From Trichobilharzia regenti (taxonomy: Eukaryota; Platyhelminthes; Trematoda; Strigeidida; Schistosomatidae), in the NCBI GenBank assembly GCA_944472135.2, contig OX235265.1, forward strand, positions 39,591,459 through 39,655,458: DNA of 64,000 bases, read 5' to 3'. Below, in pieces: positions 40,341 through 53,644 of this stretch (position 1 is the first letter of the stretch; each line of letters starts with the position of its first letter). The notes beneath the pieces were generated by a model. The model was given only the letters and a program-made list of their open reading frames with translations, was not told the origin of the DNA and ran no database searches. The translations under genes were made by a program, and so were the position numbers.

Positions 40341-41104
40341 ATCAAAAGAAAGAATTGTTGTACAGATTTGACTAGAAGTTAATAACATATTCATTATCTC
40401 AATATTTCACACACCCACAATGTCATCAATTTCATTGAGATTATTTGAAATGATAAATGTATGGCCTTCTATAATCGTTCTCTCTAACTTCCATCTGTTT
40501 ACGTTAAAAGTCACTATATATTATATATTGGTAATTCAAGGCTTTATCATCCAACTAGTTTAACTTATCCAAGTTTAATTGACTTTGTCTATCTATCTAT
40601 CTATGTAGAACTTGGGTCTAAACAGAAATTCTTTCAAATGCTTAATTTTGATTTATTTACACATTGTCTATTGAACAGGCATTTATACGATATTGCGGAA
40701 ACCAGTCTGTTTTATGTCTTCATCTTTTGCATATCCATCTATTTGTTTATTTATTCTAATATCAGGTGCTTTCATCTTCTGTTATTTTGTCACCAGAAAA
40801 AACAAACGATAGAGAATAGTTTACACCATGAAAAACCACATTTTGTTTAAATGTACATGTGAAATAAATTCTAAAAGTAAAAACAAAAAAAAACAGCAAA
40901 ACAAAAAATGGCGTTCCCAAAAACTCAGTAGAAGAAAAAAATGATATGGTTTATGGCATTATTTTACACATGATGATTAGAACAATTTCAGAAATAAATC
41001 ATGATAACATTTTTGTAAATGATGAACTGTTTCAGTGGATGACTACATGAGTAATTGGCCAATCTGAACAAACTGAAGATAGACATTGATATATTAAGGT
41101 TCTT

Positions 41105-42130
41105 GAACATAATAATAACTGTTATTATTATTATTCCCTTGCGTTCCGATTAGAACATGGGGCTTCAATAAAACATCTCCACTTTGTTTTGTTTTCTACC
41201 GTCCTCTTCAGCTGCGTCCACGATTGACCAAACTCTCTCATCTCTTCCTCGCCACACGATCTCCTCCATGTCACTCTCGTACTGACGACCCACGCGTCAC
41301 TTCCCAACGGGATTCCACTCGAGGCATTGCCTGGCATGCGATGTCATTCAGCGGCCTCCTCCTGATCCATCTTCACTTTTTCTTGCATATTTGTTGAGAG
41401 ATTGGCTCTCCCAAAATTTCTTGTTGCTTGTTCTTTCTAGGCATTTAGTCTTCAGTATGGTGCAAGCCAGAGAAGGAGTCAGCTGCTGACGGAAGTGTGC
41501 AACCTGTTGGAAATGCTTTTTGTGATACGCAGTACGAGTTTCTGACTCGTATAGAAGAAATGACCGACTTGACATTGGTGTTGAAAATGCGAATCTTGTT
41601 CTTGATTCTGGCTGAGTTATTGCAAAACATTTCCAAACTGGTTCCAGGTTTATGAAGGCGTATCTTGCCTCTCCGATTCTGACTGTCTGGCTTTGACAAC
41701 TTCGTCCGTCCCGCCTGTAGTTAAAACGATGCTTCCCAGATAAGTGAAGGAGGCAACCTCTGTTAAATCTCTCCCGTTGGTAGTGATTGGTGCTGTTCGT
41801 TAGTTATCTTCTCTTGAAGTCCTGTTTTCCCTGCCTCTCTAGCCAGTTTGTTGGTTTTCGCTTGCAAGTCTTCGAGTGTGTGTGTGTGTGTGTGTGACAT
41901 TAGACGTATAGCATCTGAGAAATGCAGATCTTCTAGAGTCTTCTTATCGGTAGTTCAGCGTATTTCTGACTCCTCGCTCCCGAAAATCTGACGCATAATC
42001 CAGTCCCCCACAATTAGGAATATCATTGGGGATAATAGGCAGGCAACCTTGCTTCACTCATGTATTCACTTCGAGCGCCTCACTGATTTTTCCGTTGTGG
42101 ATTACTTGACACTTGGCTTTGTCATATAGT
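41105..42130 (-). mobile_element. Non-LTR retrotransposon (RTE/SR2-like), 3' part, degraded
   Basis: The minus strand contains LLSPMIFLIVGDWIMRQ, FTYLGSIVLTTGGTDE, ARIKNKIRIFNTNVKS and TWRRSCGEEEMREFG, broken over frames. The same family as 34200-35225. The 3' end abuts an ATA-rich tail at about 41110-41140. Confidence 0.7.
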
Positions 42131-42239
42131 CAACCGTTGAAAGAGGTTGATAAAAGATTTGAGGTACGTTGTAGAGTTGAAGTTGTTTAACTATACGAAG
42201 CAGTAATACCATACAATACAGAAGTAGAGAAATTATTAT

Positions 42240-42420
42240 ATATATTTATTATTGTATCCTTTAGTTCCTAGAGGAACATAGGGCTTCAGCTGCGCACCTC
42301 CATTGACTTCGGTTTTTTGACAACTTTTTCACCCTGCTCCAGGTCTGCCCACATGCTTTCATCTCCTCTTCACATGACCTCCTCCAAGTCACCCTTGGAC
42401 GACCAACTCGCCGCCTCAAG
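42240..42420 (-). mobile_element. LINE 3'-end fragment (RTE/SR2-like)
   Basis: About 180 bp matching the last part of the 44745-45720 copy, starting beside a TATTATT tail and including the complement of the WSRVKKL..N end. Severely 5'-truncated. Confidence 0.55.
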
Positions 42421-43084
42421 TAGAGAAATAGGCATTATTAAACCACCGGTCTGCCCGATTTCTTTATCCGTCATAATGTATCAAAAATATGCCGCACTTT
42501 TTATTGCCTTCATCATGTATACCTTTATAGGTGAAATGTAAATGAACAGTATTTACGAACCAGTGAAAATACAATTGTTTTACTTTAGAAATTCTCTGCA
42601 CAACAAGTGTCACAACAAAATATTTTACGTCAAGAAGAAAACAATAATTATTTAAAAATTCCCATAATCATAATTATATAGAATACGATTTACGCAAGTG
42701 AATACGTATTTTCAGTAAATTCTCATCAAGCCTAACATTTATATTATGAAATATTAGTCGGTCATAGTCACTTGAATTAATGTGGTTAATCAAATATACG
42801 ATCAGAGTTGAGGGATGTGAATTTATGGATAACAGTCAAGGTAATCATAACAACAGTAATAATAATAATAATAATGAAAAATTCATCCAAGTGTTTATAT
42901 AATCTAGGCAACGGTAAGTGTATAGGTAGAGTGTGTATGCTAGTAGGGGTATAAGGGGAAAATAAATATTGTCACATAGCGATTAGATAATATAAATAAT
43001 AATGATAAACTGTGAAACTGAGAATAAAATGTACATATACAGCACAGTATGCTATTGATAATACAGTTAGCATAATAATATAAT

Positions 43085-43625
43085 GAGGTAATATTTACAG
43101 TTATCCGGTGTCACCAGGAGAGATAGCTATTTTAAGTTTGGGGGGTGAAGGCAAACGGAGGGAGAGAGATTGAACAAATTTCTTCTGAACATAGAGATTG
43201 GGTTGAAGAATCATTATGGCAACTGCCTCAGCTACGCTTAGCGACTGAAGAAGTAACAACCGAGGGAGTTGAGATGACACAATCTTGTGCCCTGTATCCA
43301 GTAGGTGTGCCAGTATAGAACATCTGATTAACTTTACAACTTCTTTACCTAACCACTTTGGACAATGCTCCAAAGGCGACAGTGGGCTTGTCAAGTCATT
43401 CTACCCATTTAACTGTCTCCACATTCGAACAGTTAAATTTATAAGTGCACATGGAAGTGGTCAGACTTGGTAGCTTATCCTTCACTTGCTTTAGAATAAT
43501 AATACAGCGAGTGATGAATTTTAAACACACAATGTTGCGGCGAGGAATGTTTTCAGCTATTATTTTATAAAGTTTCGATGCCAGCAATTCAATTGCTGCA
43601 TCCCCTTTAAACGGTAATATCATAT
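43085..43625 (-). mobile_element. Penelope-like element, GIY-YIG endonuclease end
   Basis: Minus-strand frames read LPFKGDAAIELLASKLYK, KDKLPS and YKFNCSNVETVKWVE; then, after a break, SILAHLLDTGHKI and EAVAIMILQPNLYVQKK. Order and spacing match the endonuclease end of Penelope-like elements. Broken by a frameshift near 43395. Confidence 0.65.
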
Positions 43626-44744
43626 ATTATCTAAATCTAGTTTACTTTACTATACATTAATAAACTGACTAATATTAAGACAACAGTTGATACATACATC
43701 AAACATGAAGATAATTGAATTTTCCAGTGATTTTTTTTTGAACTTTTGGATGTGTCAACATAATTCAGTTTCACGCTACTATCCAGTTTATAGTTTAACA
43801 AAAATATTGAATACTGAATGATACTTCTACTATACAATTTGATTCATATTATCTAACCAAAAAGAAGAGGAGAAGAGGGAGAAGAAGAAATTAAAGAGGA
43901 AGTATTGAATACGTAAAAATTGAATCTGATTTTTAACATGAAAAATAACCAAATAACCAAAATGAACAAGAGATAACATAATTATGTTACCTCTTGTATT
44001 TCATTCAAAAGCTGCCTACATATGTTTGCACGCAAAGTACTCACTCACTCACTCACTCAGTGTGATTCTCTTGTCTTTTCATTTCCCCAAAACCACTCAC
44101 TTGAGACTAAATTCAACTAATACAAAATACAAATAAATAAATAAATTGAAGAAGAATTACAGGCCGAATAAAGTTGAAAATTAACGCTTGAACTTTCATT
44201 TGAAATTCAAACGAAATGCCTACACGCAACGATGTTTTAATTTCACTTTTTTTTCCTATTACTGATTGTTTCATTTTAAAATATTTGTGTGTGTACCATT
44301 ATTCGTGTATCTCATTCCTATTTATTAAAAAATTCTGCTTAATAAATAAAAGGAAGGAAGAGAAGAGAGAAGAAGAACAGAAAAGAGAAGAGAAACAAAG
44401 CAGTGATGAGTGTCCTTTGTTTTTATGACTTTTCGCTTTCTTTCAGGTATTTCAGGTAGATTGTATTATCGATAAAAGTAATTATATTGTTTTTGATTAC
44501 AACGATAATAATAATAACAATAATAATAATAATAGTAATAAAATAAGGTAGGAGGAAATAGTCAGCTGAAAGAGAATTTAATAAGTATCCCTACATAGTT
44601 ATAGCTATTTATGATGAGTCGGATAAGGAGATCGACTGTAGATGTTAATTTTACCAGGCATAACAATTGTGCTGAATTCTTCCTTTTTCTAAGATAGTTT
44701 TTCTTTTTTAAGTGGTTTTAATTTTACTGTTTTGACAAGTAAAA

Positions 44745-45720
44745 GATTATATTATTATTATATCTTTTAATTCCTAGAGGAATTTAGGGCTTCAGCCACG
44801 CACGTCTCCATTGCGTTCGGTTCTTTGCCAACTTTTTCACCCAGCTCCAAGTCTGTCCACATGCTTTCATCTCCTCTTCACATGACCTCCTCAAAGTCAC
44901 CCCACCTTTGCAGTGACGACCAACTCGCCGCTTCCCTTTCGGGTTCCACTCAAGTAATGGCTTGTCTAGTGATGTCACTCGATGGTTTCCTCAGAGTATG
45001 GCCAGCCAATCCATCTCCATTTCTTCCTGCATATTTGTTGCACAATCGATTCCTGGTTGGTTCGCTCATTGCCATAGATCCCTGTTCCTGGTCTTTTCTG
45101 GATGGCCTTTTGATCTCGAGTATTAGGTAAAGGCAGCTGTTAATGAAGGTCTGTAGTTTGTTTGAGATGCTCTTCATGACGCGCCAAGTCTCTGATCCGT
45201 ATAGTGAGTAGCACTGACTGACTTCACATTGGAGTTGAAAATCCGGATGTTATTTTTGATGCTGAGTGCTGTTGACCTCCACATAGACTTGAGAGTAATG
45301 AAAGCTTGTCCTGCTTTTCCGATCCTGGCTTTGATATCCTCGTCAGTTTCGTTCGCCTGTAGTTGAAACGATGCTTCCCAGGTGAGTAGGTAAAGGAGGT
45401 TGTTTCTTTCAGGTTCCTCCCATTTATGCAGGCTGATTGTTGTCTGTTGTTGTTGTTGCTGTTGGTGTTGACCAGGAATCTTCATCACCTCTGTCTCCAC
45501 CTTCTCTATGTTCATCTGAAGGCCCATCTTCTCTGCATGCTTCTTGTGCCAACTTGATGTTTTTCACTTGCATATCTTTCAGTTTGTGGGAAATCAGACA
45601 GCCACTGTCTGTCTCATTATCCAATCTACTGCAATCAGGAAGATCATTGGCTATAGTAGACAGCCTTGTCTCACTTCCGTCCTCCCTTCGAAGGCTTCCG
45701 TAAGTTTCCCATAAAATAAA
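44745..45720 (-). mobile_element. Non-LTR retrotransposon (RTE/SR2-like), 3' part
   Basis: The minus strand reads EAFEGRTEVRQGCLLSPMIF, DWIMRQT, GLQMNIEK, DEDIKARIGKAGQAFITLK, SIKNNIRIFNSNVKS and RWRRAWLKP. A CAA repeat (Gln run) has expanded near 45430-45470. Frameshifted; the 3' tail is TTATTATTA. Confidence 0.72.
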
Positions 45721-45724
45721 AGTA

Positions 45725-47125
45725 AGAGATTAACAAAACTCTGTTTTACGGTTAGGTCATTTCAGAATCTAGATAGTGCTAAGTTTATTGATTACTTATC
45801 AATGGAAATCTGATATCGTTTTAAGTGTGCGGAGTTTGTAGTGGAGATCACTTCAAGACTCATTTAGGAATAATTGATAAAAGAAATGAAATTTAAGAGA
45901 GACAGGACTGTCGTTAAATGTACTCAGAATCTTAGCCACCATGTGTATTCCAACGATGCATAATGATTTGTATTCTTTAGGACTGAACTTCGAAGTCAAG
46001 GAGGATTATGATGCTGATCTACTAGGTCTAGTCTCTAATGTGTACAAAAAGACAATATGGAGGACAGTACTTCATATCATGTTTCAATAAATGTGTTTTT
46101 AAGTCAGCAAGTTGTTTGTTCTTGTTAAGATAAGTCGACCAAATCGCAAATAGTCGTAATTTAATGGAAGGTAGGTAGAAGTTCAATCTAGGGTGCACAT
46201 TTCCTCCTATTAGGGACCCATCAGCCAGAAGATGTGTCCCCTAGTGAGCAGTGTTCCTACTAAAACTCAGATCCAGTATCTATTGTTTCAAACTCCAAAG
46301 CGTTATCCGCTTGAATGAAACTGAGACACTTTGTACAGTTTAACCAACGATGTCATTTAAACGTTTTTCAGCCACAAATGGCTGTTCTGTTTGGAAAATT
46401 CAGTATACGTATTGTTATGTTCCCCGAAATGAGATACATCTACACATATCTGTGGATCGCTTAATTCACGCAGTACAACTGTTCAAGCATATAGGAGGTT
46501 TTTCTTAGAATATCCGGATGCGTTTAGTCATGTATTCACGTTCTAAGCATCTCTTGAGTGATTTCAAATTTTATGTATTCATAACATGACTTAAATCACT
46601 CAAAATTTGAAGATAGTTTTCAAAAATTTTTGAATTTAGTCCGATTCTTTCATTTTTAATTTAGTCCTCATCTAGTAAGAGGTTGCTGTTAATGAACCTT
46701 CTCAAGTTTTTCATCCACTGAAGCTATTTATAATGACGACAACGAGTTAACCATTTATGTCAGCTGGATATGAAATTATCCAAAATCATATGAAACATTC
46801 GGTAAGTAGTCGAAAGAATTCATTTGAACTAGTTTATATAGAGATTTAGTCATACACTTGTTGGGCAACTGTTAATATATATTTCGAGCAAACAACCTAT
46901 TCCGTGAATTCACACGTATTTTTCCTTTTCTCGTTTAAAAGAAATCCCTACTTTTACATAAATTAAAGAAATAAGCGGTTTAGTTCATATCCCCTGATTC
47001 TCTATGGGACGTGGTCTCTCTTTTTACTCCTATATTATTTCAAAAATATTACTTGCTTCTGATTCTAAATGTTTCTTTAAAATTGTGAACTGATGACATC
47101 ACAGAGTACTCGTTGCTACCTTCTA
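45725..47125. other. Stretch without recognised gene
   Basis: No domain, repeat family or RNA recognised except a weak tRNA-like trace near 46300. Confidence 0.5.
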
Positions 47126-47140
47126 ATGAATGAACAATCT

Positions 47141-47592
47141 TTGGTTACAGGATTTCATCATGAGCTGACATTGGTTAGAGAACCATTGGAAAACCTTCAG
47201 GGAGTACTGGACAGCTGTTGCGTCCTTGTTAGATAGTGGGAAGTCATGACCAGTAGGGTGCAGCAGGTCAGGTGCGAGGACAAATACTCGCAGAAAGCAT
47301 TGGCTAGCGGTTGCGCTATATCGTGAATAGGTAGAAGTTAGAATTCATGGGCTGGCCATTGAATCGGGTCCCAGTGGCTTAATGATCTACGAGCTACCTT
47401 GCCTTGTAACCGGAAGGTCCTGGATTCAAACCGTGGTGGTGGGTGCGTACTTCTGAAGAGTCCCAAACTAGAACAGAGGAAACAGTTGTCTAGTACTCTC
47501 TGAAGGTTTTCCAATGGTTCTCTAACTGATATCAGCTGATGATGATATCCTCCAACCAATCAAACAAAATCCCTACAAACCAATACTTGAAT
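47141..47592. mobile_element. SINE-1 foldback dimer with 11-bp target duplication
   Basis: A minus-strand 3' part (47141-47231) is followed by a complete plus-strand copy (47232-47592). ATGAACAATCT lies immediately on both sides (47130-47140 and 47593-47603), so the pair inserted as one unit. The plus copy keeps the hammerhead core CTGAAGA. Confidence 0.8.
47447..47496 (+). ncRNA. Hammerhead-ribozyme-like domain in SINE-1 (best core)
   Basis: In order: stem I strand GTACTT, core CTGAAGA (fits CUGANGA), stem II GTCC/loop CAAACTA/GAAC, an extra AGAG, GAAA, a three-pair stem III (CAG/TTG), the cleavage dinucleotide TC, and stem I partner TAGTAC. Stem II has one mismatch and the inner pair of stem I is lost, so activity is doubtful. 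Sister copies read GTACTG and CAGTAC with a perfect stem I but AUGAAGA or CCGAUGA cores. Schistosome SMalpha repeats are known to carry an active hammerhead of this layout. Confidence 0.55.
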
Positions 47593-48639
47593 ATGAACAA
47601 TCTGTAAAATTCAGAAGACATTAAGATTTATGTGACTAATGAAATTTCAAACAACATGCCTTGTGTGACCATTATACCCACGTCATACATATGTACATAT
47701 ATATGTGTGAAAAACTGATGTTTCGATTTTCATAACAACAGCAACAACAAAAAAACATGGCCTTCAGTTATATTTATGACATAAACAATTGAGGAAAGTG
47801 AAAGTAGAATTCCCTTTTAAAAAATAACTGTAAAGGAATATAGAAAAAGTTAAATTAGTCAAGGTGTATTATTTTTTTCTGTATAAGCATCTTGACCTTA
47901 TATTCCCAGGCAGTGAACAGTCGTCATTAAACATGATGTTTCTTAACCATAACATTTTTTCCTTATTGTTCAAATATATTCTTGTCTATAATGAGTCGAT
48001 GTTGATGACCTTTATAACTTTCTGTCCTTCTCTCTCCCTCTCTCTCTCTCTCTCTCGTTATAAATTTACTTAAATATGCAAAACAAGAATTATTCTGCTT
48101 AATAAATAGCCTAGAGGATATTTGTGAAGCTTAAATTTGTATTACCTGTAGTAAATCAATAAAACTTTGTTATTATACATTGTATAACAATGAATAACAA
48201 CAGTTACGCCCCAGTATATCTAAGTGTAGCATCTACAATTACCTTACTAAACAGTATTGCTGGAGTTGTAAGGGACAAGAGATTGTACACACATGTCTTG
48301 TCTACAGTTCACCTTAAAGCAATAAAAGTAACACTATGAAGTTTAACATAAATTATGATAATTTTTTTTTGGTGATAAAATCACTTTCTATTATTACTGT
48401 ATGCCTTGAAAACCCTAAGCTGTATGTCAAAGTTGGTTTATTTAGTCTAAAAGGCGATAAATGCAGTGTGGCGAGACAGTGCTGTAAAGTGACTGAAAAT
48501 ATTTAAAGCACAGTTGACAACCGTGGCTTTTAATTTGATTCTTAGGCTTTTTAAACATCAGGATCTAATCCGAAGATCGATAGGTAATGGTAACTGGTAA
48601 TATTTCATAAGGTTGAAATATGGTTTGTAAGGACAGAGG

Positions 48640-48985
48640 TTTCCTGGAGTTGTAGTGAGAAGTCGTGACCAGTGAGGTCCATCCAGTCAAGTGGGTTAGG
48701 ATGAATTTCCCACCGACGACACCGGTTGGTGCCAGTCGCGTTAAAATCACGAACTGGTAGAATTTGGAATTCATGCACTGGCCATTGAATCGGGTCTCAG
48801 CGGCTGACCTTGTAACCGAAAAGTCCTGGGTTCGAATCATGGTGGTGGGTGTGTACTGGCGATGATTCCAAAACTAGGACGGAGGAAACAGTTGTCCACT
48901 ACTCCCTGGTTTTCAGTGGTTTTTTAAATGACAACAATCTGTGATCAACTCGTAAAAGCAAATCTAATCCTTAGAAACTAATTAC
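48640..48985 (+). mobile_element. SINE-1 copy, near full length
   Basis: Shows GTGAGAAGTCGTGACCAGTG, box B GGTTCGAATC, GTACTGGCGATGATTCC, GGAGGAAACAGTTGTCC and the tail. Confidence 0.75.
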
Positions 48986-49759
48986 TGAAATAATATATTT
49001 ACGTTACAATCATTCATTCCTTCATTATAAGAGACTACATTAAAACAAACTAGATAAAGATTCTGAAACGATGACCCCAAGGAAACTAGTATTTATTACT
49101 AGATTTCCAAGCACACCTAGGGATAATAACTTCTGAAAGAAAAGACCACAATTTTTTCCATAACTGGTAGTTAGGAATTAACTGTTAATTTGAAAAACAT
49201 GTGTACAGCCTTCTTTATAATTGTTCAAAGCTCAAAGATAAGTTTAGCTATCCGACGTATTAATACCGCTCTAAAGGAATCAGAAAATAACTTGTGTAAT
49301 TTCCATAAATAAAAGCTGAGATTCATTACTTCAACAGATGCTAACATTAACTACAGTCTATTGAGATTATGAGTTCACTGTCCTTAAGTTGGTATTTATA
49401 CTAAACACATTTCAGTGTTTATTTAAGCATAAATATAAATAAAGCTGTGTAAACGAATCGTTATTCAGTGGTACGTCTTCTCTCATTATCGGTGAAGCAA
49501 AATGAGAATTTAAATGACGTAGTCAGGAATCAATTCATGAGATTAAAGTTTCAAAATGGTTGAACTCCTCTGACATTCTAAGTTCGTAAATATTTTATAA
49601 AATAATACGCCTATTTATCAGTATACATAGTGTGTGTCAGTATGCATACCTGATTTTCGCTTTTATAGCAAAATCAAAAAGAAAGAGTTGAACTTCATTA
49701 ACATCAGGCTTTTTAACCTTTCAGATTTAGTTATGAACCACTTCAGATTGTTTATTCGG

Positions 49760-49905
49760 TGTTCGATCCCCAGTTGACGCACTCCTTAACCTGGCTTAAC
49801 CAGTAATAAAACTGGTAAAGAGGGAAGGTTGGGCGCGAGGCTAGAAACCCCATCCCGTAAAAATAAACACCACTACTAACGAAACTTCAAAGCTCTAGCT
49901 TGAAG
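49760..49905 (+). mobile_element. SINE-3 copy lacking its tRNA head
   Basis: Box B remnant GTTCGATCCC, then GACGCACTCCTTAACCTGGC, GCTAGAAACCCCATCC and GCTTGAAGGCC. Confidence 0.65.
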
Positions 49906-49909
49906 GCCT

Positions 49910-50100
49910 ATGAGCCATTCGATCGGGTCCTAGTGGCTTAATGGTCTACGAGCTAGCTCGCCTTGTAACCAGGACGTTCTAGGTCCGGACCCCAGTGGAA
50001 GCGTACTGATGAAGAGTCCCAAACTAGGAAAAAGGAAACAGCTGTCTAGTAATCCCTGCAGATTTTCCAATGGTTCTCTAACGATAGTATTTGTCATGAC
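49910..50100 (+). mobile_element. SINE-1 copy (5'-truncated)
   Basis: Starts GATCGGGTCCTAGTGGCTTA, then box A, a mutated box B (GGTCCGGACC) and the hammerhead domain (GTACTGATGAAGAGTCCC), to CCAATGGTTCTC. It directly follows a SINE-3 body at 49760-49905. Confidence 0.7.
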
Positions 50101-50104
50101 AGAG

Positions 50105-51695
50105 ATTCTTTTCTAACACTGAATAAAATATCATGTTTTTTCATTGGGTGCTATTAGCAACACTATATTTTCTGTTTGAATTGCGTGTACTCTCTACAAC
50201 TATCAAAAAACTGAGTTGCTTAGATAAACCCAAATAAGAATCATCCCACTAATACACACACAGATAAACAGCAAAAAAACATTTGAACGTGTTATTTAAC
50301 ACATAAATAACATCTGATACCATCTAAATGTATTTATTCTCATTTATTGAAAAATGATATTATTTTACTGTAGATATTTTATAAGCACCCTGATTGCCAT
50401 TATGATCAACTTATAGAATTGTCTGTAAAGAGTATAAATAACAAAATAAACATGGCAAAAATGATATACTCAACGCCTTTTTTGTGACAAATAATAGAAA
50501 AAAGTATGTCAAAGAAACTGATCTATGAGTTGACTGACTCTCAACAATAGTTGGGATAATAGTACCACGAGTAATTGTTATTATTTAGATGACAAAGTCA
50601 TGCATGTCACACACTTTACTTCGACGATTGAATACAACTGATTCTGACCATTGAAGCTAATGCAAGTTGATGTGTAGAGATATCCATTTAGATCATACAC
50701 ACGGTGAAAGTATTAAGCCTATAGTGACTTCTAAAAACTGCAAATCTATGTACATAGTCACTTAATGATTATCAGGGAATAGTCTTTCATGCCTTACTTA
50801 TACATGCATACTAATTAGTTCTAAGTCAATTTCTATATGATGCAAATCTGTCAACGAATAGTTGTTTTGTGTATTTTTATTTGTTGTTTTTTTAAATTGT
50901 AGTCATTGTCATTTTGATATCATATCATAGTGAAAAGCTAATTGCTAAATTATAGATTGCTTTATATATACGATAAAACTACTATATTATCATGATAGGT
51001 ATTTGGAGTGACTATATATATTTATTAAGGTGTAATTGTGACTGATGAATAACTGACTCGCTAGTTGCCTTTCGAAATTGTATGAAGATATTATCGGAAA
51101 TTATGATAGCTAAAGTCACTGGAAATAGTCTCCTCATTTGGACTATTTATCCGTATTATTAATCTTTTGTCAATGTGAATTTTAAGTATATCTCTTTCGA
51201 GATGCTTTAAAACTGTCACTCTTTAGAAATGTATTAATTGATTGAATGTTTAGCTTACATAACTTGCATAATGTATTCACAATTTGCTATTTTCAGTTGA
51301 ATCGTTTCCAATATAACTAGTAATGGCTTGAGACGATAAACAAGGATTACAATAGGTATTGTGCAACTGTAAAAGCCTTCCTTCTATGGAGGATAAAGGA
51401 CTATGGATAAAGGAATTGCCACTATTTATTTCATTAAACGGAACACAAGTGTTTATAGTATTATCAGAAATGAATAGTCTTCAGAGTGGTCAGGTAAAAA
51501 TAAATCAGAACTGTTGTTTTTTTTAGAACTAAGCATGACTGATCTTTCACCTACCAACTGAAATTCGATTTCTGACTTCTGATTGAATTCCTTATCTAAA
51601 TAAAACAGGTTAACTTATTTAGAGACTAGTTAGTGTACTCAAGTGGTACGCGGCGCAATATGTCTCAAAAATAACATCAAGTAGAAGGCAACACA
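50105..51695. other. Stretch without recognised gene
   Basis: AT-rich, with no repeat family or coding segment recognised. Together with 58840-60020 and 57415-58190 it is among the plainest single-copy-looking DNA in the right half. Confidence 0.5.
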
Positions 51696-51699
51696 CACA

Positions 51700-52400
51700 A
51701 AACGGAACTTCAGTTTAGAATAAACAGGAACTGTCTGTCTGGATTCAACATAGAACTTGGCACCAAGTTCCAAATAGCACACAGAGGTAGACAAAAAAAT
51801 GAGTGAAGAGAATCAATAGAGTTTGACAGGTATAATAGTGAAACAGAATAGGTAATGGTAGAAAGAAATATGAAAGATTACAGAGACTGAATACATCTGC
51901 GCTGGCCATTGACAACGATTTTGAGCCATATCACCTATTGTCTCCAGCCATTGATTCCGAGAGTCCCGAGGGCCCCAACCCGGAAGTCTGCATCTCCCTA
52001 CCTGACTCAGTTCAACTGTCAAGGATTTCAAGGACTGATGTCATGTTTTTGTTTGGTCACCACTTACTATTTTCCAACCTGCATCTATATCAGCTAGTAA
52101 TGCCCATCGGGGGGGAGGGGGGGCGATGGTTAGGCATGTGCAGCGCATGACCTAGCCATCTCAATCTATGCAACTTTATAGCCTCGTCGATTGATTTTCC
52201 CTCTTCGCCCGACACTCTACGCCTAAGGTCAACATTACTTACCTTGTTAAACCACCTAACGTGAGACAGGGATCACAGACATCTATGATCGAAAGCAGTC
52301 AACCTTTTCATGTCTTCAACTCGTATTGGCCATGTTTCAGAGCCATAGAGAAGGACGGAGCGAACTGCTGAGCAGTACACACGTCCCTTGGTTGATAGAT
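51700..52400 (-). mobile_element. Non-LTR retrotransposon of a second RTE-like family, 3' end
   Basis: Minus-strand fragments read YCSAVRSVLLYGSETWPIRV, RLTAFDHRC, GEEGKSIDEAIKLHRLRWLG, LSQVGRCRLPGWGPRDSRN and GDMAQNRCQW. This is a typical LINE RT end, clearly different in sequence from the 34200/44745 family. A short G run near 52108-52124 breaks it. Confidence 0.65.
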
Positions 52401-52769
52401 GGATAAAAGCTGATTATTTATCAACATATTCAGATCGATTAGTCGGTGAAAGCGAGTGGACACTTTAGTGTTGATTACTGTAAAACTATAAAATATAAAA
52501 TCCACAGATATGAAAAGGAATAATTAATTTTAATTTCTATTGTACATGCGAAGTGGACTGGAAGTATAACACATGTTACCAAGTCATTCAGATACATAAA
52601 AATATAAGTGAACTAAAACTGAGCTAATTTTATTCTACAGTATTTCAGTAAGCAAGCAACGTAACTAAAATTGTCAACCAAGAGATGTTTCATTAATTCG
52701 ACGTAAACATTTCAAGTTAACTCAACGGTTAAACTTATTTTTCCAGCATTTGTTTTCATGGATTTGACT

Positions 52770-53060
52770 GATCACAGGTTTGATCACGATCTGATATCAG
52801 TTAGAGAACCGTTGAAAAACTAAGGAAGAGTACTGCACAGCTATTTCGTCCTTATCTGAGACTCTTCATCAGCACGCACTAGCTGGGGTTAAAGCTGAGG
52901 ACCTTCCAGTTACAAAGTAAGCTTGTAGACAATTCAGCCATTGGAACCCTATCCTATGGCCCATGAATTCTAACTCCTGCCAATTCACGATTTATATATA
53001 TGTAGCGCAATCGTCAGCCAATGTCACTGGCAATGAACTGTCCTCCTACCCGACTTATTT
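52770..53060 (-). mobile_element. SINE-1 copy
   Basis: Minus order: tail, GAGTACTGCACAGCTATTTCG, CAGCACGCACTAGC, GGACCTTCCAG, CAGCCATTGG and part of the 5' body. Confidence 0.65.
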
Positions 53061-53644
53061 GTTTCATTAATAATTTAGCCAGTCAACAGAACTTTGGAAT
53101 CTATCTCCTTGAGTAACACTGAGTGTCATAAACTCTTTGGTGATGCACAGCTGCTGATTTATGGCCAACGTTAATCATCACATGCATTAAGTGTATTCAA
53201 TACAACAGAAATGTAGGTGAACTAACTTTTTTAAGGGAGGGACACATTTGAATTATAATTAGCTAAGCCTATTTTAGTAGATTTTTAATATTTTCTTTTG
53301 CCTTAAGGTATATTTGTGACTGAAAGTACCATGTGTTTCCTTTATTATTACTATTATTATTTAGGCGTTAATCACATGTGAATGGGCAGGTGTTATTTCA
53401 AATATATGTTATTTGACTGTCTCTGTTCCTTTTCTGCAGATGTATTGAGAACTGTTACTGTGGAATAAAACAACTCCACACGATTTCATTTACTTTAAAG
53501 TACTTGTCGAAAGCCGTTTAAATATTCATTTAAAGTACGCTCATATTATAGGTATTGGCAGCTAAAACATCAATTAAAACAAATTGAAACATATCTACTG
53601 ACATGTCAGTTAACTTGAACGTGTATTTTGGGTACATGATTATT

